Positions 1 through 7,694 are shown, counted from the stretch's first letter. The stretch: 19,221 nucleotides of DNA from CAZMXI01 sp964570205 (GCA_964570205.1 CAZMXI010000094.1:1-19221); one strand, 5' to 3'. Notes: a model not told the origin generated them from the letters alone. Numbers and translations are program-made.

Positions 1-387
1 CGCCCAGGTCATCGACTCGTTGCCCGTCGAGCCGAATTTCATCCCCGCCATGAAGATCACGTTGCGCGACTCGGGCAACCTGGCGAGTTGCTCGGCGTTC
101 AGCAGATCACATCGGACAGTCTCGACGCCATGGTGCCGCAACCGCTTCTCGAGCCCATCCACCGAGAATCGGGAAACGCCGATGATCCGCCTGCCCCGGC
201 CGGCGGCATCCGCCGCCCGTCGCAGCATTCGCGCCACACTGGGCCCCATCTTGCCGCCCGCTCCGAGCACCATGAAATCGCCATCCACGCGACGCAGCGT
301 ATCCACCACGCCCTGCGATGGCGTGCTCAGCAGGTCCCCAAGCTGATCCACATCTTTGATGCCATCCGCCAGTCCTGTGTTCTTCAT
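1..387 (-). CDS. NAD-dependent epimerase/dehydratase family protein, partial (C-terminus beyond window)
   Basis: The first 129 codons of a gene that runs off the left edge. Residues 39-48 (MVLGAGGKMG) form the glycine-rich turn of an N-terminal Rossmann fold. The strand RIIGVSRFS (about 67-75) and the segment NVIFMAGMKFGSTGNES (109-125) follow, as in the extended short-chain dehydrogenase/epimerase class that binds NAD(P). The ATG is preceded by a GGGAGG ribosome-binding site three bases upstream. The gene lies 38 bp downstream of the glycosyltransferase on the same strand, so the two are probably co-transcribed and may act on the same sugar or glycoconjugate. The substrate cannot be told, because the catalytic Tyr-x-x-x-Lys region is outside the window. 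The family call is secure and the specific reaction is not. Confidence 0.8.
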   Translation of the reverse strand, partial: MKNTGLADGIKDVDQLGDLLSTPSQGVVDTLRRVDGDFMVLGAGGKMGPSVARMLRRAADAAGRGRRIIGVSRFSVDGLEKRLRHHGVETVRCDLLNAEQLARLPESRNVIFMAGMKFGSTGNESMTWA

Positions 388-425
388 GAACCTCCCTCGA
401 CAGGACCCGGCGCCCCCAGGCCATC

Positions 426-1211
426 TCAATCCATGAATCGGAATCGCAGGATGGTCAGAAACGCCTTGATCCCGTCCTTCCAGGTGATCTTCTTCCCCTC
501 CTCGTAACTTCGACCATAGTAGGAAATGCCCACCTCGAAAATCCGGATTCTCGGCCTGATTCGCGCTATCTTCGCCGTAATCTCCGGCTCGAATCCGAAC
601 CGATTGCACTTGATCTGTATCCCGGTCAATACGGATTTCCGGAACACCTTGTAGCAGACTTCCATGTCCGTCAGGTTCAGGTTGGTGAACATGTTGCTGA
701 ACGTCGTCAGCAGCCGGTTGCCCAGCGTATGCCAGAAATACAGAACCCGGTGGGGCTCACCACCCATGAAGCGTGAACCGTAAACCACGTCGGCCCTCCC
801 CTCGACAATGGGCTGGAGCAGCTTGGGATAATCCGCCGGGTCATACTCCAAGTCGGCATCCTGGACGATCACCACGTCGCCGCTGGCCGTGGCAAACCCG
901 TCGCGCAGCGCTGCGCCTTTGCCCTCGTTCACCGACTTGTGGACGATCCGGAAGTCGGCCTCCGGAAACAGCGCCGGCAGTTCATCCAACTTCGCGCGGG
1001 TTCCATCGGTTGAACAATCATTGACGCAGATGACCTCCCGTCGCAACCCGGCGGGCAACGGTGGAATCACAACCGACACTTTGGTGAGCTTCTCTGCCTG
1101 CACCGGTTCATGCTCCGCCGCTTCCAGGGCCTGTAGGGCCTCGGCATGGCAGATCGGCAACTCGCCCCGAGCTATCGCCAAGCCCGCCGTATGCACCATC
1201 GTGCCGCTCAT
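426..1211 (-). CDS. Family 2 glycosyltransferase with an apparent internal deletion in the nucleotide-binding region
   Basis: A 261-residue protein of the GT-A, family 2 type (dolichol-phosphate mannosyltransferase-like subgroup). It would transfer a sugar from a nucleotide donor to a lipid or other acceptor at the inner face of the membrane. Recognisable parts are VSVVIP (45-50), CVNDCSTDG (62-70), NEGKGAALRDGF (95-106), the metal-binding D-A-D at 118-120 and DVVYGSRFMGG (141-151). FGFEPEITAKIAR (205-217) and the C-terminal EEGKKITWKDGIKA (237-250) follow. After VVIP the family normally continues V-Y-N-E plus a helix of about 13 residues before the second strand. Here VVIP joins directly to PLPAGLRREV, so about 17-18 residues are missing without a frameshift. 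A 44-residue N-terminal extension is also unusual. The ATG at 1211 has GGTGG four bases upstream; an upstream TTG at 1259 is less likely. It may be inactive. Confidence 0.82.
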   Translation of the reverse strand: MSGTMVHTAGLAIARGELPICHAEALQALEAAEHEPVQAEKLTKVSVVIPPLPAGLRREVICVNDCSTDGTRAKLDELPALFPEADFRIVHKSVNEGKGAALRDGFATASGDVVIVQDADLEYDPADYPKLLQPIVEGRADVVYGSRFMGGEPHRVLYFWHTLGNRLLTTFSNMFTNLNLTDMEVCYKVFRKSVLTGIQIKCNRFGFEPEITAKIARIRPRIRIFEVGISYYGRSYEEGKKITWKDGIKAFLTILRFRFMD

Positions 1212-1275
1212 CGCACCACCTGCGCTCCTTCCCAACGCGGCCCGATTCCCGGGCCCCAACGCTTATCCGGCATTC

Positions 1276-1304
1276 ATCCTACCTTTCCCCGGCCAACATC
1301 TCAA
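1276..1304 (-). promoter_or_regulatory. Sigma70-type promoter of the glycosyltransferase-epimerase operon
   Basis: On the minus strand TTGAGA (1304-1299, five of six matches to TTGACA) is separated by exactly 17 bp from TAGGAT (1281-1276, four of six to TATAAT). Transcription would start near 1269 and give a leader of about 58 nt to the ATG at 1211. This is a prediction from spacing and consensus alone. Confidence 0.55.
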
Positions 1305-1368
1305 ACCAGCCCACCGAGCATCCCAACATGATACCGGTTTGCTCCAGCTTGCCCAGAACGCGCAGGCC

Positions 1369-1385
1369 GCCCCGTTTCACGGGGC
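1369..1385. repeat. Perfect 7-bp inverted repeat (hairpin)
   Basis: GCCCCGT, loop TTC, ACGGGGC. The stem is strong and GC-rich. On the plus strand a TTTT run follows only after about 10 bases, so it is not a standard intrinsic terminator. It could be an operator or an RNA stem; no role can be assigned. Confidence 0.4.
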
Positions 1386-1445
1386 CGTGCGACGCTTTTC
1401 ATCTGGGCAGTTGCAGATTCCGTTAGGCATCGGGCAAATGCGTGG

Positions 1446-1471
1446 TATATAGATATCAGCATTTCACTGAT
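1446..1471 (+). promoter_or_regulatory. Possible -10 region and operator dyad upstream of the PEP-CTERM gene
   Basis: The AT-rich stretch TATATAGATAT (1446-1456) stands out in GC-rich DNA and could hold a -10 element. No good -35 lies at the usual distance. It abuts ATCAG (1455-1459), seven bases, then CTGAT (1467-1471), a perfect 5-bp dyad that could be a repressor site. Transcription from here would give a leader of roughly 70 nt before the gene start at 1529. Confidence 0.3.
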
Positions 1472-1528
1472 GCCACGGGCGGTTCGATTTCATATCGTTC
1501 GGACCGGCGGTGGTTGTTGGAGGACCTC

Positions 1529-2245
1529 ATGCGTTCCAGATATCTGCGCCCCGCTCTGGTTGTGGCTTGTGCGGCTCTTCTGTGGGCAGGTGGCGCATCT
1601 GCCGCCGTGATTCATCAGTTCAGCACTACCGACGCCGCGCTCAGTCCCGATGACGGCTATTCCCCCGCCGCGGTTTCCGTGACAGTAGGCGCCAATGTCG
1701 CCGCTCCCGCCAACGGCGCGGAGGTTCTGGCGGGCAATGTCGGGCTCGCCCGGTTCTTCAACACCGAATGGGCCGGTTTCTCCCTCTCCTCCAAGAACGG
1801 CAACACGCTGGATGCGACCAAATTCGCCACCGGGTACCTGACCTGGGCGATCGCCGCCCAGCCCGGTTATGAACTCAACCTCAATTCCCTGCAATTCCAG
1901 TCGGCCCGCGGCGGGACGAGTGGCACACGCGGCTTCGCCCTTTACGCCCAGATCAATGGCGGTGCGTTTGACCTCAGTGACACCCCCATCCTTGCCATCG
2001 AAAACGAGGCGACCAGTGTGGTGCGCACTTCCCCTCTCGCCCGCGAAGCGGATTTGTCCAGCGCCACCTACCAGGGCATCGACTCGATTACTTTCCGCTA
2101 TTACCCGCTGACGCCGAGCGATGGCAACACGATGGATTTCGCGAACATGACTCTGAACGGTGAGGCCGTGCCGGTGCCCGAGCCGGCATCGCTGACACTG
2201 CTCGTGCTCGGTGCAGGAACACTGCTGCGCCGGCGAATACGCTGA
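1529..2245 (+). CDS. PEP-CTERM sorting-domain protein (exosortase substrate)
   Basis: A 238-residue exported protein. Residues 1-23 form a signal peptide (MRSRYLRPALVVACAALLWA, then GGASA). The body is rich in Gly, Ser, Thr and Asn and looks like a beta-sandwich surface domain. The C-terminus has the full tripartite sorting signal: VPEP, a hydrophobic stretch LTLLVLGAGTLL, and the basic tail RRRIR. Proteins of this class are cut and placed at the cell surface or in extracellular matrix by an exosortase (EpsH/XrtA-like); none is encoded in this window. The ATG at 1529 is chosen over an in-frame GTG at 1442 because it begins the signal peptide and has GGAGG (1519-1523) six bases upstream. The gene is monocistronic here and converges on the PQQ-propeller gene 28 bp away. 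The specific function is unknown. Confidence 0.9.
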   Translation: MRSRYLRPALVVACAALLWAGGASAAVIHQFSTTDAALSPDDGYSPAAVSVTVGANVAAPANGAEVLAGNVGLARFFNTEWAGFSLSSKNGNTLDATKFATGYLTWAIAAQPGYELNLNSLQFQSARGGTSGTRGFALYAQINGGAFDLSDTPILAIENEATSVVRTSPLAREADLSSATYQGIDSITFRYYPLTPSDGNTMDFANMTLNGEAVPVPEPASLTLLVLGAGTLLRRRIR

Positions 2246-2273
2246 AGAAACCGGCCGCACCCCGGAACCGGGT

Positions 2274-4589
2274 CTATCTGGCCTCGATCTTCAGATCCGC
2301 CCAATAAGCGGTCTCGATATCCCAGCCGGTCGGCTGGTTGATCAGTTCCACGAGAACCGACCTGCCCGCATGGGGGGCAAGGTCGATGTACACCTCGTGC
2401 CATCCGGCGCCGGGACTGTTCCTGTCCATCAGCTTGCCCAGCGTCTCCTGTCCGTTGACCCTCACGACCAGTTTCCAGTCGCCTTTAGGATCGCGCGCCG
2501 CGGCAAATCTCAGCGCATATCGTTTGTCCTTGGGCAGGCGGATGATCCTTGCCAGAATACAGGCCGTTGCAGGATTCAGTGGATGAGTTGCGAGCACGCG
2601 CTGCCGACGGTTGAACTCATCCTGCCACCCGGCATTCCGGTCAGCCGCGCAGTTCGCGATGCGCCAGCCTGCGGCAAACTTGCCAACCGCAGCCACGACC
2701 GCCTGCGGGGCCGGTCCCGTGGGCATTCGGATGACCTGAGCGCCCACTGTCACCTGATCGATGTTCTCCCGCTTGAACGAGTCAGCGATTTCAGCCGTTG
2801 CCAACTGCTCCTTGACGGCCGGTTGACTGAGCAGCGCTGCCAGATCCGGAGGTTTCGGCCCGCTCTCAAGGCGCCCAGTCGATGCCGAGAGAATGGCGAC
2901 GGATCGGGAAGTCGGGACATACACGCGATCGCCCGATACCGCAGACGGGCCAACGATCGGATGATCTCGGCCTGCCTCGTATCGCCAGGCCGCTTTGCCA
3001 CTGGTCGCGACCACTCCCAGGATGCGCTCGCCGGCGAACACGGCAACGTTTCCCGAGCCGCCGATCAGCGTCATGCCCGCTGCTTCATCGCTTTCCCACT
3101 TCACCCCCCCGCTGCGCACGTCCAGGCCCATCGCACCCGCCGAGTCCTGAGGCGCCACAACCGCCATGTTCCCGCAGACGGCCGGCGTCCCGCGATATCG
3201 CACCAGTTCGCCAGCACTCTTTGGCGGAAGCGTTTTCTGGAACTGTCGGCCGTGAACAAACGCCGCCTCGCGATCCTGTTCGTAGGGTCGGACCCACCGC
3301 AGCTTCCCATCCAGCCGTCCCAGCGCAATCACATGCCCCGCGCCCGCCGTCAACAGCAGATCCTGCGCAACTGCCGGCTCGCTTTGCTCAGAAAAATCGT
3401 CCCAGCCCTGATTCTGATCCTCATCCTCTTCGCGGCGGGCGCGCAATTCGCGATTGCCGACAGGCGATAGCGTCCCCAGCGATGTCTGCCACAGCAGCCG
3501 GCCATCCATCAAACCGAGCACAACCATTGCGGCGGTGGGCGGCGACTGGCCATAATCCTTCGCCGTCGCGTACACGTAACGTCCCGACACCAACGGCGTA
3601 CCGGCGAAACACAGCTTCTCGAACTGCTTCTGTCGATCCGTACTCCAGAGTTCCTGCCCATCGGCCGCCCGAAACGCTCGAAGGGCGAAATCGTGCAAGT
3701 CCGGACGACGGTGTCGTCCGACGATGATTTTCGCGCCGTCCGCGCCAGCCAGCGCCGCCGGCTGGTAGATCGGCCCGCGGCCTCGGTCGTATCCGCGGTC
3801 AACCGGCCGGCGCTTTCGCTCGGCAAGTGTCCATTCCCATAACTGTTCGCCGGTCGCCTTGTACGCCAGCAGATGACCCGAACCGGACAGGAAGACGATG
3901 TCGCCGGCCGCGAAGGGAACATACCTCGCCTCCCAGAAGGCATCGATGTTGTTGTACCAGCTCGTCTCCACCGGCAGCGCGCCGGTAAAAGCCGGCGGAG
4001 TCCCATCTCCGAGAACTCGCGCACAGGCCTTGAACCGTGCGGTACGCGATGTTCCCAGGTCCATCCCGCAATGCTCCGCCATCCCATAGCATGCGTGCGC
4101 CGTCCACGCATCGCCTAACAGGACAGCCCGATCCGCTGCTTCGGCCCAGGCCAACCCCGCAACGTTGCTCAGAGGGAATCGCGACGCCAACTGCGCGTAC
4201 GCTTCCAGCCTCGTTGCGCTACTGGCCTTCAGCCTGTCGAAAGCTGCCAGCGCCCGGGCGTCGAACTGCTTACGGTATTCCTGTGCCAGCGGGAACCGCG
4301 TTTCAGCCGGGAGCGACGTTGCCCAGGCACTGGCCGACAACCACGCGCCATTCAGCCTGGCTCCGAGTTCTCCCGGCTGGTCGCGAAGCAGGTTTTCGAG
4401 GATTGAAGAGCAGGCCGCCCAGTCCTTCGCCGTCGCAGCCGTGAGCATGGATGCGAATGCCGCATCAGCAACGCCCGTCCGTCCGTTGGGCTGGAACGGA
4501 TTCACATACGGCGGCCGATCGGCAGCGGCCAGCGACCAACACGCCCCGAGCCATCCTGCGACGATGGCGATGATGAGCCTATTTGCCAT
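2274..4589 (-). CDS. Secreted PQQ-type beta-propeller repeat protein with a C-terminal jelly-roll-like domain
   Basis: A 771-residue exported protein. Residues 1-23 are a signal peptide (MANRLIIAIVAGWLGACWSL, then AAA). Residues of about 40-195 are Ala-rich and helical, TPR-like in look. From about 210 to 575 there are seven repeats of the PQQ/BamB propeller type, each ending in a D/T-G-x-x-x-W pattern, for example HLLAYKATGEQLWEW, LRAFRAADGQELWST, VIALGRLDGKLRW and GLDVRSGGVKWES. The last 120 residues (DWKLVVRVNGQ to WADLKIEAR) resemble a beta-sandwich ligand-binding domain. Nothing shows that it binds PQQ or is a dehydrogenase; a binding or scaffold role in the periplasm is more likely. Its start overlaps the end of the protease gene by 11 bp with no ribosome-binding site, so it is probably translated by coupling. 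An acidic, charged loop inside the propeller (RARREEDEDQNQGWDDFSEQ) is unusual. Confidence 0.85.
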   Translation of the reverse strand: MANRLIIAIVAGWLGACWSLAAADRPPYVNPFQPNGRTGVADAAFASMLTAATAKDWAACSSILENLLRDQPGELGARLNGAWLSASAWATSLPAETRFPLAQEYRKQFDARALAAFDRLKASSATRLEAYAQLASRFPLSNVAGLAWAEAADRAVLLGDAWTAHACYGMAEHCGMDLGTSRTARFKACARVLGDGTPPAFTGALPVETSWYNNIDAFWEARYVPFAAGDIVFLSGSGHLLAYKATGEQLWEWTLAERKRRPVDRGYDRGRGPIYQPAALAGADGAKIIVGRHRRPDLHDFALRAFRAADGQELWSTDRQKQFEKLCFAGTPLVSGRYVYATAKDYGQSPPTAAMVVLGLMDGRLLWQTSLGTLSPVGNRELRARREEDEDQNQGWDDFSEQSEPAVAQDLLLTAGAGHVIALGRLDGKLRWVRPYEQDREAAFVHGRQFQKTLPPKSAGELVRYRGTPAVCGNMAVVAPQDSAGAMGLDVRSGGVKWESDEAAGMTLIGGSGNVAVFAGERILGVVATSGKAAWRYEAGRDHPIVGPSAVSGDRVYVPTSRSVAILSASTGRLESGPKPPDLAALLSQPAVKEQLATAEIADSFKRENIDQVTVGAQVIRMPTGPAPQAVVAAVGKFAAGWRIANCAADRNAGWQDEFNRRQRVLATHPLNPATACILARIIRLPKDKRYALRFAAARDPKGDWKLVVRVNGQETLGKLMDRNSPGAGWHEVYIDLAPHAGRSVLVELINQPTGWDIETAYWADLKIEAR

Positions 4590-5505
4590 CGGAAGTCGTT
4601 ACCGCTTTCTCGGCGGGCCTGTTGTTCGGTTCTTCACCGCTGACCAAGTCAAGGATGGCCGACGCCGGGATGCAATCGTGGAACAGCATCTGCTGGTGCG
4701 CCTTGCCTTCCTTGCCTTCTATGCTCGGATCGACCAGCACCGCCGAAATCCGCGATACAACGCCCATGACCGCGCCAGTGCGTCCAAGCACCGGGCCGCC
4801 GCTCGATCCCCCGGCGTAGTCCGCGGTGATCTGCAGCCGTGTGATGCCGCGGTGCTTGGTATAGCGGGAGATGATCCCTTTGGTCAGAACATAGAATCGG
4901 TGGCTCGGGTGGCTCAGGACAATGGCGTCCGAGCCGATCGGCGCTTCGGCCATCAGCGGGAGCGGCGTGAAAGCCATCCCGTCCAGCTTCAGGATCGCCA
5001 GGTCATTCGCTTCGCTGGATGCCAGAACCTCTTTCACCGCATAAACCTTGCCATCGGGCGTCATGGCTACCAGCGTGTGTTTGTCCACATCGTTCACAAC
5101 ATGGTAGTTGGTCACGGCCGCGCCATCCCGGCTGATGATGAAACCGCTGGCGAAATTGCCGTGCCACTGAGTGCACTTCGTGCACTTGAAAGGCCGGCCG
5201 ATCACCAGAACACTATCGCGGGCGCGGCGGTAGACCTCGTCGGTCGACATTTCGCGTCCGTCCGGCGTCTCCACCTCGACACGGCATCGCTTTCGATTCT
5301 TGAGCTGCCCGATCAGATCGTTCATTGACGTGGTCTTCCCGGCGTCTATCAACCTGATCGCCTGCGACATCAATGCCCGCTGGATATGCTCATCGTCAAC
5401 GGGCTGGTCTCTGCCCGCACCGGGCGAGCGAGCCCCGCCCAGCACAATCGCCACGGTCGCCAGCGAGATCAGAGAGAACGCCGCTTTGGCCACAACGCTG
5501 TCCAT
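4579..5505 (-). CDS. Trypsin-like (S1C/HtrA-type) serine protease, exported or membrane-anchored
   Basis: A 308-residue protein. Residues 8-24 (AAFSLISLATVAIVLGG) are a signal peptide or N-terminal anchor. Residues of about 40-95 are helical and charged. The chymotrypsin-fold domain (about 95-290) has the catalytic triad: His135 in VTNYHVV, Asp168 in ANDLAILKL, Ser235 in AGGSSGGPV. A Cys-x-x-Cys pair (C108, C111, in FKCTKCTQWHGNF) lies just before the first catalytic strand and could bind metal or form a disulfide. There is no PDZ domain, unlike DegP/DegQ. The start at 5505 is preferred over the ATG at 5538 because AAGGAG stands six bases before it and it begins the hydrophobic segment. It is the first gene of a pair with the propeller protein and diverges from the Gfo/Idh gene with 74 bp between starts. 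The substrate is unknown. Confidence 0.88.
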   Translation of the reverse strand: MDSVVAKAAFSLISLATVAIVLGGARSPGAGRDQPVDDEHIQRALMSQAIRLIDAGKTTSMNDLIGQLKNRKRCRVEVETPDGREMSTDEVYRRARDSVLVIGRPFKCTKCTQWHGNFASGFIISRDGAAVTNYHVVNDVDKHTLVAMTPDGKVYAVKEVLASSEANDLAILKLDGMAFTPLPLMAEAPIGSDAIVLSHPSHRFYVLTKGIISRYTKHRGITRLQITADYAGGSSGGPVLGRTGAVMGVVSRISAVLVDPSIEGKEGKAHQQMLFHDCIPASAILDLVSGEEPNNRPAEKAVTTSDGK

Positions 5506-5537
5506 CCGCTCTCCTTCTCCCCCAGGAGGGGCAACCA

Positions 5538-5566
5538 TCGACCGCCGCTGCCCGCCCGGCTATCTT
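5538..5566 (+). promoter_or_regulatory. Possible promoter of the Gfo/Idh oxidoreductase gene
   Basis: TCGACC (5538-5543, four of six to TTGACA), a 17-bp spacer, then TATCTT (5561-5566, four of six to TATAAT). The predicted start near 5573 leaves a leader of about 7 nt before the ATG at 5580, too short for a Shine-Dalgarno site, and none is seen. Both elements are weak matches. Confidence 0.35.
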
Positions 5567-5579
5567 CTCAGCCGGTCTC

Positions 5580-6545
5580 ATGAGAAGCAACCGGATTCTG
5601 CGATTAGGCATCATCGGCGCCGGCAGTGTCGCCCGAAGACACATGCCGGCATTGAGACGAGCCGGGCAGTTTCAGCTCGCTGCGGTGTGCGACATCGACG
5701 AGGCCGCAGCACGGAAGTTTGCCGTCGATGCGGCCGTCTACACCGACGCCCATCGTCTGCTCCACGACGCCGCGATCGACGCCGTGGACATCTGCACTCC
5801 CCACGATCGGCATGCCGACCTCGCTGTTGCCGCCGCGCAAGCCGGCAAACACATCCTGCTGGAGAAGCCGATGGCTTGCTCGATCGATGACTGCCGCCGG
5901 ATCGTGGCCGCTGCCGAAGCCGCGGGCGTCACCCTGATGATTGCGCAAGAACAGCGGTTTCATCGCGACCATCAGGCCGTCCGCAGCTCCATCGAGAGCG
6001 GTGAGTTCGGACAGATTTGCAGGGTGCGCATCGAGGCCCTGCTCAACATGCCCGGCTTGGCCCCGCCCAACCACTGGGTCTATGACGGCCGGCGGGCTGG
6101 CGGAGGCGTGGTCATCTCCTTGGCCCAGCATTCGATCGACCTGGCCAGGTTTCTGCTCGGCAATGTCCGACGCATCCCCTGCGCCCGGTGCACGTTCGAC
6201 AATGCCCCGTTTCATGATGGCGCCGAGGACAACGCAACCGCAACGCTCGAATTCGACAGCGGAGTGACTGGCGAGCTGTTCGCCAGTTTCACCAGCGCTG
6301 CCTCCGCCCGGATCCACTCGCTGGCCATCACCACCGCCGTAGGATCCGTGCACCGGGTGCCGTTGGTTGGCGGTCCCGCAGCCAGCGACGCTCTCACGGG
6401 CGTCTTCCTCCATTTTTCCGAGTGCTGCCGAACCGGCCGCGAACCGATCAGCGGCGGGCGAGACGCCATGGAGACGATGCGGACCGTCTTCGCCATCTAT
6501 CACTCCGCTCGCAGCGGTGGCAGCGCGAACGTTCGCAGCCTATAA
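5580..6545 (+). CDS. Gfo/Idh/MocA family NAD(P)-dependent oxidoreductase
   Basis: A 321-residue cytosolic dehydrogenase-like protein. The N-terminal Rossmann domain starts with LRLGIIGAGSVARRHMPAL (8-25), with the G-x-G-x-x-A nucleotide-binding turn. The family signature EKP is at 95-97 in HILLEKPMACSIDD. The C-terminal alpha/beta domain carries GGGVVISLAQHSIDLARFLLG, where family members place the catalytic or substrate-binding His. Members oxidise or reduce hydroxyl groups of sugars, inositols and related compounds; the substrate cannot be read from the sequence. The length is slightly short but complete for the family. The ATG at 5580 is the first Met before the Rossmann strand and has no Shine-Dalgarno site. 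Its TAA stop lies inside a TATAAT hexamer (6541-6546) that may promote the next gene. Confidence 0.9.
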   Translation: MRSNRILRLGIIGAGSVARRHMPALRRAGQFQLAAVCDIDEAAARKFAVDAAVYTDAHRLLHDAAIDAVDICTPHDRHADLAVAAAQAGKHILLEKPMACSIDDCRRIVAAAEAAGVTLMIAQEQRFHRDHQAVRSSIESGEFGQICRVRIEALLNMPGLAPPNHWVYDGRRAGGGVVISLAQHSIDLARFLLGNVRRIPCARCTFDNAPFHDGAEDNATATLEFDSGVTGELFASFTSAASARIHSLAITTAVGSVHRVPLVGGPAASDALTGVFLHFSECCRTGREPISGGRDAMETMRTVFAIYHSARSGGSANVRSL

Positions 6546-6546
6546 T
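6541..6546 (+). promoter_or_regulatory. TATAAT hexamer at the Gfo/Idh-methyltransferase junction
   Basis: A perfect -10 consensus spans the TAA stop codon (6543-6545) of the oxidoreductase gene. A start near 6553 would give an 80-nt leader to the methyltransferase ATG at 6633. No good -35 element is evident. Confidence 0.35.
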
Positions 6547-6632
6547 TGCCAGCTCAGATCTGGACGCGATCGCATTTCTCAGCCCTGAAGGCGCGATGCC
6601 GGGTGGATGGTCCCGAAGGTAGCGGATTGGCG

Positions 6633-7694
6633 ATGTTCTGTGATTATCTGATTGTCGGCCCGACACTGGAACTACGCAGCACCTTTCACCGTGATCCCAG
6701 GGTGCTGCCGCCTGACCCCATTCTCGATTTTCGGATTACCCGACGCACGGAAGTCATCGGCCGCGCTCTTGTTCGCATGTTCCGCGATGGCTTTGAGCTC
6801 CGCGTCGAAGGCACCAAGCCAATCCCGACCGAACTGCTGATCGAGGTATACCGGCTTCTCGCTCGCGTGGTGTGCCTCGAAACCGACAATCTTGCCTGGC
6901 TTTACATTCCATCCCATTCTGAGCACAGCGCGCTCGCACCGGGCATGGCGGTCGACGGCTTCACCGCGGCCGGTACAGATTATCTCTCGCGTGCCCCCGG
7001 TCCGCTTCGCCTTGCCGACTCGGAGAAGCCCGATCGGGACTTCGAGATATATAGTCATCCGTTCCACGTGCCCTGGAACATCGTTCCCCGCGAATGGGAG
7101 GTGCTGTTTAGACTCATCGCCGAGTTTCCCGCTCCATCCAACTCCAGCGGGCCGACAACGCGCCGGCCCGTCCGGATACTCGATCTGGGCTGCGGCTACG
7201 GTAAGAATGCAACCGGCTTGGAGGATCTGGGGTATCGCGTCTATGGTCTCGATCTTTCGCTGGCGGCTATCGTCCGTTCTCGCCAGCTTGTCCGGAACCC
7301 CGATCGCTTCATCGTTGCCAGCGCTACCGCGCTGCCGTGGAGCGATGCCTCGTTTGACTGCGCACTCGATATCGGTTGCCTGCACTGCATGGCCCCACTG
7401 CTGCGGGATGTCGCTGTCCGCGAAATCGCCCGCGTGCTTCGACCGGGAGGGGTGCTTTTCAGCCGGAGCTTCAAGCCTAAGCCAGAAACCTGGGTGCGCA
7501 ACCAGCCTTTCAGGATTGATTCATTCGGCATCTCGACTGAAGAAGCAATCCGCTTGCTCGAGCCTCATTTCCAGACCACGATCTGGCAGGATGATCCCGC
7601 CCGCAATTACGTCCGGGCAGCCAAGCCGGCGGATGCCTCAAACCATCCCCATCTCGAGTCCATGAATTCGTCGCCGGTGCCTCGGCTTGTATAA
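6633..7694 (+). CDS. Class I SAM-dependent methyltransferase with an unrecognised N-terminal domain
   Basis: A 353-residue protein. The C-terminal part (about 178-330) is a Rossmann-like methyltransferase domain of the Methyltransf_11 type. Motif I is RILDLGCGYGKN (181-192), an acidic strand end follows at VYGLDLS, then ATALPWSDASFDCALDIGC (about 231-249) and the post-motif VLRPGGVLFSR. The first 165 residues, including a segment ending HPFHVPWNIVPREWE (142-155), do not match a domain I know. It may recognise the substrate. The ATG at 6633 is the first in frame after the upstream gene; a GTG at 6603 and a TTG at 6546 are alternatives. There is no clear ribosome-binding site. The stop TAA is embedded in the next gene's TATAAT box. 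The substrate is unknown; the context is a mixed run of metabolic genes. Confidence 0.8.
   Translation: MFCDYLIVGPTLELRSTFHRDPRVLPPDPILDFRITRRTEVIGRALVRMFRDGFELRVEGTKPIPTELLIEVYRLLARVVCLETDNLAWLYIPSHSEHSALAPGMAVDGFTAAGTDYLSRAPGPLRLADSEKPDRDFEIYSHPFHVPWNIVPREWEVLFRLIAEFPAPSNSSGPTTRRPVRILDLGCGYGKNATGLEDLGYRVYGLDLSLAAIVRSRQLVRNPDRFIVASATALPWSDASFDCALDIGCLHCMAPLLRDVAVREIARVLRPGGVLFSRSFKPKPETWVRNQPFRIDSFGISTEEAIRLLEPHFQTTIWQDDPARNYVRAAKPADASNHPHLESMNSSPVPRLV

Larger units (their letters stand above)
1212..1528. other. 317-bp divergent intergenic region with no gene
   Basis: No convincing coding sequence is present. An open frame runs into the region from the PEP-CTERM gene (GTG at 1442), but its residues before the signal peptide look non-coding. 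The region holds the promoter of the minus-strand operon, a perfect 7-bp hairpin (1369-1385), and an AT-rich patch (1446-1456) beside a 5-bp dyad (1455-1471). The last two could serve the plus-strand PEP-CTERM gene. Confidence 0.6.

Noticed and set aside
1442..1528. GTG-started extension of the PEP-CTERM protein
   Set aside because: It adds 29 residues before a clear signal peptide and ignores the GGAGG site at 1519-1523.
2211..3470. Long plus-strand open frame (419 codons) opposite the propeller gene
   Set aside because: It is antisense to a well-supported gene and its composition (Arg, Pro, His rich) matches a GC-rich shadow.
5506..5538. Upstream ATG at 5538 for the protease
   Set aside because: The ATG at 5505 has AAGGAG at good spacing and begins the hydrophobic signal segment directly.
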